A stretch of 12,371 nucleotides of DNA, from positions 91,304 to 103,674 of the forward strand of contig NW_001865081.1 in the NCBI RefSeq assembly GCF_000002865.3, written 5' to 3'. A model generated the notes under the pieces. That model was not told where the DNA came from. It saw only the letters and a program-made list of their open reading frames with translations, and searched no databases. Every line of letters begins with the position of its first letter. Position 1 is the stretch's first letter. Positions 1 to 8,200 of the stretch are shown here, one piece after another. The DNA is from Monosiga brevicollis MX1. Its lineage: Eukaryota > Opisthokonta > Choanoflagellata > Craspedida > Salpingoecidae. Position numbers and translations under genes: made by a program.

Positions 1-1763
1 CCACAACCACCACCACCACGACTGCTCGTCCTACTACCACTACCACTACCACGACGACTGCTCGTCCTACCACCACCACCACCACCACCACTGCTCGTCC
101 TACCACTACGACGACGACCGCGACCACTGCTCGTCCTACTACCACCACTACCACCACCACCACCACCACTGCTCGTCCTACCACCACTACCACCACCACC
201 ACCACCACTGCTCGTCCAACTACTACCACCACTACCACTACGACTGCTCGCCCCACTACCACCACCACCACGACGACGACCACTGCTCGTCCTACCACTA
301 CCACGACTACTACGACCACTGCTGACTCCACCACTTCTAGCACATCATCCAGCACCACGTCCTCATCACGTGCCAGTTCAACTACGACATCGGCAGCGCC
401 TACTCGACCGGCGACACAGTCGACCACAACGAATGCACCACAAACCACACGCCGCGACACCACAACGCCTTCTCGCGGCAGTGGAACCACACCTAGCGCG
501 TACACCACGACGCCGGCGCCAGACTTTTACTATGTTGAGGTCCGGTTCCCTGATATGAGCTTTTTTCTGATCATTGGGGACGCCGAATCTTCTCGCGCCG
601 GCCAGTTTGCTGCGTCATTGTTTGATCAGCTCGTGTCCAGCAGCTCAGCAGTGGTTGATGCCAAGGACATCCGAGAGATTTCCTTGTCAGGCACAACATA
701 TATTCGGGCCACGATCGCAGTCACCACTGAGCGTGCTGCTGCTGCCATTACTGCTCTGGTTGACAACGGCCTGTGCGTAACGATGAACGAGCGTGCGTAT
801 TGTACAGACGGTTCGATCATTGATCTGACCCCTCGTAACGATGACACGACAACGTCAACGACTGCAGCGCCAACCCGCAATGGAGGAAGCAGTGAGCACG
901 ATGGCTCAAACGGCAACAGCATGGGTGGCGACGAAACCATTGTGGATTCAGGTGACTCTTCTCAGTCAGACCAAGGCATGACGACGGGCGCCATCGCTGG
1001 CGTGGCTGTGCTCGCCGTTCTAGTTGCCGTGGTTATTGTTCTCGTGGCCGTGCGTGTGAGCCGCAAACCCAAGTCGCGCCGCCCTAGTCGCGCGATGGAG
1101 CAGATGTTTGAAGATGACAGCATCTACACAGGTTCCTCCACCTCCATGGATCGCTACCTGGACGCCATGGACAAGCACAGCGGTGCCGCCGTACCTACGA
1201 CAGGCTCGCTGATGAGCGGTCCTGACTACGAGACAGCCATGGCCCAGCGAACGGCGGCAACTGCCTTGGCATCGGCAGACGCGGATGGCTACAGCTATGC
1301 CATGAATGAAGATGGCACGTATTCGCAGGCCAACGCTTTCTCCACGTATAGCTTTGCGGATCGTAGCAACGGTGGGTATGACGTGGCCACGCAAGATGAT
1401 GGCTACTACTTTGCCATGTCGGACCACGGTGACGAGGGTGGCTATGATTCGCGCACAGTGCCATCCGAGTTGGTAAATCACGATTACGACAGTGCCTCTG
1501 CTGTTTCCACCTTGGAGCCCGAGTACGAACGCATGGATCGTGCGGCCACATTTAATGAGGAGCAACTTTACACTGTGAATGTACCCAACACGATTCCGCC
1601 CACACCACCACCACTCCCCGTCCGACCCGCCATGGTGCCACCAGCCTCGCGTGGAGGCGATTTTGAATTGGAACTGGCCCAACTCGCCACAGGCATGGAA
1701 TCCACGGCCCATCACGGCGGTTTGCGCCTTCGTACACCTTCCCCTAAGCTCGCTCGCCGATAG
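1..1763 (+). CDS. Mucin-like single-pass receptor with Tyr-rich cytoplasmic tail (5' partial)
   Basis: The reading frame that ends at the TAG at 1761-1763 is open back to base 3, so the coding region enters from the left edge. The ATG at 555 is internal and is not the start. In-window residues, counting the codon at base 3 as residue 1: 1-173 Thr/Ser-rich, probably O-glycosylated; about 174-277 a compact alpha/beta module, possibly SEA; 278-328 an acidic Ser/Thr linker; 329-350 a transmembrane helix (987-1052); then a basic stop-transfer stretch (RVSRKPKSRRPSR); then a cytoplasmic tail to residue 586. The tail has 14 Tyr, YxxM at 1407-1418 and 1524-1535, and PPLPVR (PxxPxR) at 1608-1625. These are known docking motifs for SH2 and SH3 domains, so a role as a tyrosine-kinase substrate or signalling receptor is inferred. 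YxxM also fits the YxxPhi endocytosis signal. There is no kinase or phosphatase domain in the window. The missing N-terminus could hold ligand-binding domains. Confidence 0.85.
   Translation, partial: TTTTTTTARPTTTTTTTTTARPTTTTTTTTARPTTTTTTATTARPTTTTTTTTTTTARPTTTTTTTTTTARPTTTTTTTTTARPTTTTTTTTTTARPTTTTTTTTTADSTTSSTSSSTTSSSRASSTTTSAAPTRPATQSTTTNAPQTTRRDTTTPSRGSGTTPSAYTTTPAPDFYYVEVRFPDMSFFLIIGDAESSRAGQFAASLFDQLVSSSSAVVDAKDIREISLSGTTYIRATIAVTTERAAAAITALVDNGLCVTMNERAYCTDGSIIDLTPRNDDTTTSTTAAPTRNGGSSEHDGSNGNSMGGDETIVDSGDSSQSDQGMTTGAIAGVAVLAVLVAVVIVLVAVRVSRKPKSRRPSRAMEQMFEDDSIYTGSSTSMDRYLDAMDKHSGAAVPTTGSLMSGPDYETAMAQRTAATALASADADGYSYAMNEDGTYSQANAFSTYSFADRSNGGYDVATQDDGYYFAMSDHGDEGGYDSRTVPSELVNHDYDSASAVSTLEPEYERMDRAATFNEEQLYTVNVPNTIPPTPPPLPVRPAMVPPASRGGDFELELAQLATGMESTAHHGGLRLRTPSPKLARR
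3..335 (+). repeat. Thr-tract minisatellite with ARP spacers
   Basis: In-frame ACN codons (Thr runs) are interrupted by GCT-CGT-CCT (Ala-Arg-Pro) or close variants at 24, 60, 93, 129, 171, 210, 246 and 285. A degenerate last unit (Ala-Asp) lies at 321. Unit spacings are 36, 33, 36, 42, 39, 36 and 39 bases. All are multiples of three, so unit length varies without breaking the frame. The array probably continues left of the window. It would form an extended, O-glycosylated stalk. Confidence 0.9.
522..833 (+). other. SEA-like extracellular module (protein domain)
   Basis: About 100 residues sit between the Thr stalk and the membrane-proximal linker. The predicted order is beta (YYVEVRFP), alpha (AGQFAASLFDQLVSS), beta-beta (DIREISLSGTTYIRATIAVT), alpha (RAAAAITALVDNG), beta (LCVTMNERAYC). 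This order and the position next to the membrane fit SEA domains of mucin-type receptors. SGTTYI sits where self-cleaving SEA domains carry G-S-[VI]-V-V, but it does not match that motif, so cleavage is doubtful. The two Cys near the end could pair. A different ferredoxin-like fold remains possible. Confidence 0.45.
987..1052 (+). other. Transmembrane segment
   Basis: About 22 residues of Gly, Ala, Val, Leu and Ile lie after the Thr/Ser-rich acidic linker. They are followed at once by a strongly basic stretch (RVSRKPKSRRPSR). The positive side inside gives an N-out, C-in type I topology. Confidence 0.93.
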
Positions 1764-2388
1764 ATACTCGGTATAACTCGCTCGCTCAGAGTGAGCATCA
1801 CGTGAGTGTCTGTTGTGACTTGCCAGCCGAGCTGGATTGCGTTTGTTCCCCGCCTCGCATGACTGCCGTCAACATGCACCGATTAGGTGACAGACAATGC
1901 TTTGATCGGGGTGTCTTTTCATGTTTGTGCTCGGGGTGTGTCATTGCGGCCACCTGGTTCTTCTTGAGTTCTTTTCTTCAAAATTGAGGATTACATGCTA
2001 GCCGTTTGAATAAAACAAAAGAAAACTTGGCATGGATTGGGCTATGACAAGTGCACTGGTGCTACAGGCCAATGGGCCCGCGCAACCGATGCCACAAAGT
2101 TGCATCAACACGAACGAATGCCAAGTAAAACACCAAGAAATTTGGCATGTTTCACAAAATCATGTGTGGTAAGAAAAAACCAAAAAGACAACAGTCAGAG
2201 AAAGACAAACAGATAGAATAATCGGAGTGGCAGCCGCGATTGAGCACGTCACACGCATGACCTGGCATGATACCAAGCGGCAGTGCCGCGGGCCGCGAGG
2301 CTAAACATAGTGAACGGGGGGGGGCCTCCTAGTTCAAAGGCCACGATTGGCAAGCCTCAGATTCCCCACTCTACAAAAGCAACTTTTT
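1764..2388. other. Convergent intergenic region / two 3' UTRs
   Basis: This stretch separates the stop of the left + gene from the stop of the right - gene. It holds the AATAAA at 2009, a run of nine G at 2316-2324, and a stretch around 2165-2215 that is pyrimidine-rich on the - strand. I see no canonical AATAAA on the - strand for the large gene. No RNA gene or convincing ORF was found. Confidence 0.6.
2009..2014 (+). promoter_or_regulatory. Poly(A) signal of the left gene
   Basis: AATAAA lies 246 bases after the TAG stop at 1763, in A-rich sequence. This would give a 3' UTR of roughly 270 bases. It is the only canonical AATAAA I found in the convergent region on either strand. Confidence 0.65.
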
Positions 2389-3895
2389 TCAGAGCCGGCA
2401 GCAGTCTGAGGTATGGTAGTCAATATTTGCAGGCGAATCGCTGCCCGACACCAAGTCAAGGTCCCCATCTATACATGCATGGCGAAGCGTCATCAACCGC
2501 GTGTACATGAGTGGATGCCAACAGTTGCACCTCGCAAATGGTTGGTTCAAACTTACCAGCGTTGATGTCGACGGCTACAACGACTCGCACGTTGGTTTGA
2601 CTTGCGGCCACGGCATTGGGGCTGTACGTGTTTTGTGCAGAGTCGTAGTTGAACCAGCGGACTGTGTTACTGCCGCGTGCCGCCACCGCAACGTCCAAGT
2701 CACAATCACCATCAAGATCCCCCACATCCACATCGTACGCGCCAATGCTGACGGTAGAGATGATGTTTTGCACGTAGTTACCGGTCGAGTCTTGCAGGTA
2801 TCTACAATCAGACGTTCAAGAGCAGCAATACCGTCAAAAACCCGCAAAGAGAGGCAAACACATCAATCACAACCACACTGGCCAAGTCGAGCAATCAATC
2901 AGTTGATTTGTTACTCACGAGTAAACGCTGTTGCTACCAGATGCGGCGACCACCACGTCCATGTGGCCATCGGCATTGATGTCGACTAGTTTCATGCCAC
3001 GAGGACCAGCCACGCTGGCATCTAGTGTGCGAGCAACAAAATTGCCCGCACCATCGTTTTCCCACATGACAAGAGTGTTGCCGTCGACTTGGGATGAAAC
3101 AATGTCCGCATCGCCGTCGCCGTCCATGTCAGCAGTCTCGACATCAAAAGCACCATCGACAGACGAAGACAACACCCGTGACGTCGTCATGGACCCTTGG
3201 CCGTTGTTAAAAAAGACTTGCACGATATCGTCGTTGCGTCGAGCGATCACAACATCCTAAACAACCAAAATGGACAAACGCCCAACCCTCACATGAGCGC
3301 GACAAATACTGAAAAGCGTCGAGAGCACTCACTAACGTACCACATCGCCATCACCATCAAAATCGGACGCCGAAACTCCCGTCACATCGCCTGCGCTATC
3401 CGGGGCAATCATCGCATCAAAGCCACCCGTGCCATTGTTGAGGTAGACGACCAAAGCCTGGATGCCCGAGTAGACAGCCACAACGTCATCCAGCCCATCC
3501 ATGTTGAAGTCGGCAACAGCCACATCACGTGGGCCCGCCAAATCTTCGGAAAGAGTCACCACGTTGAAGGTTGGGCGGGAGTTGACCAAGTTGTTCATGG
3601 AAATGGCGACCAGATTATCACCTGCCGAAGCCGAAACAATATCCTAAGAGGGAAAAGAAAAAGAGAAAATTAAAAACCAAGCAACAGCAAAACGTGAGAA
3701 CGGAAGCTTGGGTTTCTTTACCAGCAAAGTATTATGACAACATACCGGCAGTCCATTTTGATCAAAGTCTCCAATAGCAATGCCATATGTGCCCTGACCA
3801 GTACCAGAACCAACCGAGCTCATCGTCCAGCGAGGTGAGCACACGTTATTAAAGGTGCCAAACCCGACGGTACAATAAGAATCCAACGGTGGGCA
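2389..3895 (-). other. FG-GAP/VCBS propeller C, seven loops, cut by four introns
   Basis: Spliced loops: DFDQNGLP|DI, DFNMDGLDDV, DFDGDGDV|DV, DMDGDGDADI, DINADGHMDV, DLDGDCDLDV and DINA|DGDLDL. The bars mark introns 7, 8 and 10. Intron 9 falls in blade 5 after SGSNSVYS. Introns: 3745-3644, 3340-3257, 2918-2802 and 2556-2469. The block opens with Cys-rich sequence (CPPLDSYC...CSP) and the protein ends YHTSDCCRL, matching the FPSCC end of propeller A. Loop 6 carries Cys, as in blade 5 loop of propeller B. Confidence 0.85.
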
Positions 3896-5198
3896 TTCCT
3901 CCGTTGTGGTTGTTGTAGTTGTTGTAGTCGTTGTGGTTGTGGTTGTAGTCGTTGTGGTTGTTGTGGTGGTAGTTGTGGTGGTGGTAGGCGGCGAAGAAGT
4001 GCTTGGACCGGAAGTCGTGGACCCGAGATCTTGGCCACCACACGAGTTGAAATGCACATCGACGCGTCCGGTATTGTCGTTTGTAACGAGAATGTCCATG
4101 GCGCCATCACTGCCCAGGTCAACGACATGCACGTCCGTGGGACGCGTGACCGAGGCTAGATTCGCATATGTAAAGACACCAGCATTGTTGCTGAGAACTG
4201 AAATCTGCCCACCGGTCCGCTCAGCCAGAACAACATCCATGTCACAGTCACCGTCAATATCTGCCACGTGCATGTCAAAGGGCTCGACAGGAAGAACGGA
4301 CAGAGTTCGTGACGAAGCATAAACGCCATTTTCATTTTCCAGAAGAAACACGGCGTTGTCATTTCCTGAGGCCACAAGAATGTCAACATCGCCATCACCG
4401 TCAATGTCAGCGGCCACAACGTCTCGCGGCACGTTGAGACCGCTGAGCAGAGCGCTGTTGGTAAAGGTGGCATTCCCATCGTTCAAGAACAGGCGTACAT
4501 CACCGCCATCGCGGCTCGCAACGACAAAGTCCATGTCGCCATCGTTCTCCACGTCGACGATGTCAAGGCCAAAGGCCCCGGCGACAGAAGCCACTTCGGT
4601 GACCACCCAGGATACGGGACCAGAAGCATCACCCACGCCCGGTTGATTCAGATAGACACGGACGACTGAGCCAAAGCGCTCCGAAGTCACAACGTCCAGG
4701 CGACCATCGCCGTTGAAATCGGCCAAGCGCAAGTCGTGCACACCTTGAGCAGCCGTGGAAATGGGATAACGCTGTGTTGCAAAGGTTGGAGCCACGGACG
4801 CGTGCAGAAGAGAGACACGACTGGCACCACCCACTACAATATCAGCAATGCCGTCGCCATCAACATCCCCAACATCAAGACCACGCAGTTGCGCCAAGCC
4901 CGGCCCAGCAGCCAGTTGCACTGGTGCGTCAAAGAAGGCACTATTGCCATTTCCAGCCATAAAGTACACGGCTGAGTCTGCGACTGTCACCAAGCCCGTC
5001 ATGATCACGCTGGCACTATAGGGCATGGTGCGATATCCACCCGTCACGCTGGCTTGCGATCTCATGACAAAGTTGGACGTGCACGTTGCTGGCTCACACG
5101 AGCCTGTATCTGCAGTGGTAGTAGTCGTCGTAGCGATAATGGTAGTTGTTGTTGTTGTTGTTGTGGTGGTAGTAGTAGTAGTAGTAGTGGGCTCTGCG

Positions 5199-5230
<32 letters not shown>

Positions 5231-8200
5231 GGTGGTGGTAGTGGTGGTGGTAGTGGTCGTCGTGGTACTAGTCGAGGTCGAGGTGGTGGGGAGGTCAATC
5301 TGGAAAACGTCCAGATCAAAGTTGTCATAGTTGATCTGGCCCGCACCCAAATCCGCTGCACGAACCAACACTTGCAGCGTGCGGCCCACAACCGCAGGTG
5401 ACGCCACCGTGTGCACCAGCTCAAAGGCAACAAACTGACCGCGCACCAGCATGCTCTGCGTCACGTCCAGCGCCGCCAGCAGCGCGCCCGTCTCCGCCAC
5501 GCGCAGCTCCACGCGCGAATCCACCACACGCACAAAGTCGCGGCGCCAGCCAGCCGCAAACTCGAGGCGCACCTGCGTGCCCAGCGCCAACTCAACCTCA
5601 CTCACGTTTTGCGCCGCCACGCCGCCACGGCGGAGGTACAGCACTTGATCGCCCTCGGCCGGGGGCAGCAGCATCTCGCTGTTGGCCAGCTCGGCGTAGT
5701 TTTCGCTGGTCGGGGCAAAGGTGCCGGCCAAACCGGACACAACCCAACCAAGCGCCGTCTCCGCAAAGAGGCTGCCGTCTACCACATCAAAGTCGGGCTC
5801 CTCAAACGAGTGGCCCGCCAGGATGGGCAGATCCACTGTTGTCACCTCCATCGTGGTCGTTGGCTCCTCTGTGGTCGTTGGCTCAGGGGTCGTGTCCACC
5901 GGCAGCAGCAAAGAGAGCTTGACGTTATCAATGGCAGCTTGGTCAAGAGACTCGCCCTGAACGCTGAAGACAATCCGCATCAACTCGCTACCAAAGTCAA
6001 TGCCATAAGGCACCTCTGCCGAGCCGGTCACCTCGACAAATTGGCCCATCGCCAAGTCCAGTTGAGCTACGGTGTAAGTCTCCGCAGCCAGAGGCACACC
6101 CGAGCTGGATGTGAGCAACTCAACGGTGACCGAATCAGGAAAGCTTGTGGCTCGGGTGGCACGCCAGCCCAATGCGAACGAAAATGTAACGATCGAGCCG
6201 GGAATGGGATCCGATTCCAAGACGACTTGTGAAACGCGCGCACCAGGCTTGATGAACAAAACCTGGCGCTGGTCAGCCGGCGCGGGCAGCCATTCGATCG
6301 AGGCGTCACCAAAGTCAGCGGCAAGGGGCCGGAAGGTGCCGGCCACATTGCCCTGACCAGCAACGTCCCACGCGGTGGCGCCAACAACAAAGTTGCTCGA
6401 CAGGCCAGCCAGGTCGTCAATCTCAAAGCTGGGGTTGCCCACCGGCAAGGAGACAAAGCGTGGGTCCACAGTGGTTTCCAGCGGTGTCGTGGTCGTCATC
6501 AACGGAGTGGTAGGCGCCGTGGTCGTGCTCTCCATAGTCGTTGACGCGGTTGTCGTGGGTGCCTGCGTGGTGGTCTCAAGGGCTGGCGTTGTTTCAACGA
6601 CGCGCTCACGAACGTAAATGCCGCTGAACGCATCCACAACCAGTTGGGCAGAGGTGTCCTCGCCATCGGTGGCCACGCAAATGTCGAGTCCTTCCCCAAG
6701 CGAGGAGCTGCCTCCTTCGACGATAAAGGAAATCTCCACCTCCACAAACTCACCGGCACGTATTTGTAGATCCGACTGTGTGAGGGTGGCAGTTGCCATG
6801 ACTTCATTGGTGAGGGAGCTGGTGGCCGAGAAGGTGAGCTCATCCGGGAAGAAAAAGGGTTTGTCTCGGCGCCATCCGATCACAAAACGAAAGGCAAAAA
6901 CATCCTCCGCTTGCATCTGAAGCGTGCTCAATGCTTGGCAGGCTTTCCCACCAGGCTTCATGAAAAGCACCTGGCGACCCGAAGCGGGTGCGGCCAAAAA
7001 CCCCTGAATTTGATCAAAGGCTGCAGGCGGGGGCAAGAAGGTGCCGGCTTCACCCGAGAGCTGCCAGGAATCAGCTGCCAGGGTGAACCGTGATGGACTG
7101 GCCGCTAAATCGTTGAGTTCAAAGCTGGGATTGAGAATGGCAATGTCGTAGGTGAGGTTTCTATCCTCGGCAGTCGATATCATGTCTTCCGTCGTAAAGA
7201 CAACCGTAGTGGTGAGCAGCTCAGTGGTGGGCACGATGGTGGTAGGCTCAAACGTGGTGGTGGTGGGCATGACCGTTGTCGGCGCTGTCGTCGTCGTGGG
7301 CATGACCGTGGTGGGTGCCGTGGTGGTTTCAGTGGTAGTCATGGTGGTTGTTGTGGTCGTGGTCGTGGTCGTGGTCGTGGTTGTTGTTGTGGTCGTGGGC
7401 TCGGTGGTTGTGGGCTCGGCGGTGGTTGTGGGCTCAATTGTCGTCACCACATCCATGGTGGAAGGCAGCATGGTCATGGTGGATGGGGCTTCCGTGGTCA
7501 CGGCTGGCACAAAGTCGAGCATAAAGTTGTCGAGGGCGGCCTGGGCCTGATCTGAGCCAGTGGCCGTGAGGACAATCTCCAAATGCTCCCCGTTGATCGG
7601 GTTACCGTACCCGGTCACGAAGGAGAGGGAGAGCACAGCCGATGAACCGGGGGTCAAGCCCTCGCTTACGCTATCGAAAGTCACTTGGTCCAAGGGCGCA
7701 CCGGTGCGGTCACCTTGGAGAGTAGCAATGACGGTGGTGGGGAAGGGGATCTCACGATCCTGGCGCCAAGCAATCGTAAAGCTGACATTGACTGGCGTCT
7801 CTGCGGTAATGAAGGCATTGCCCAACGTTTGGCGCACGGTGGCGCCAGACCGCAGGTAAAGGACTTGATTGCCGTCGAGTGGCTCTGGAAGCGGCGAAGC
7901 TCCAAATGCAGTAGCAGCTGGCCGGAAGGTGCCGGCATTGCCCTCGATCTGCCAGCCGCTCGCCACGTTGACAAAGCGCACGGCACTGCCGGCCAGGTTG
8001 TCATCCTCAAAGCTCGGGTTGGCAAAGACGAAGCGAGGAGCAGGTGTGGTCGTCGTGGGAGCCTCCGTGGGGCCGTTGCTGCAGCATGACGGGAAATGCA
8101 ATTGGATCGCACCCGTGGCGTAGTTGCTGGCCACCAAGTCAATGTCCCCGTCGTTGTCCAGATCGCTGCCTGCAACGGCTCGGACACCAGTGATGCCACT

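Noticed and set aside
1-335. CRISPR-like array
   Set aside because: Spacers and repeats are all Thr codons in one open frame, with no constant repeat and no unique spacers.
1020-1715. 231-codon ORF on the - strand inside the receptor tail region
   Set aside because: It is antisense to the transmembrane and Tyr-rich tail coding region, has His/Arg/Gly-rich composition and no recognisable domain.
1802-1987. 61-codon + strand ORF after the receptor stop
   Set aside because: It lies in the 3' UTR between the stop and AATAAA, has no domain, and no separate promoter is visible.
5411-6232. 273-codon + strand ORF opposite D5 and D6
   Set aside because: It is a shadow of GC-rich coding DNA on the other strand; Arg/His/Gln-rich with no motif, whereas the - frame shows two clear family domains.
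7152-7550. Poly-Val + strand ORFs (also 3906-4322 and 5025-5330)
   Set aside because: They are the complement of the Thr-codon stalks; a long run of Val with no start context is an artefact of the repeat.
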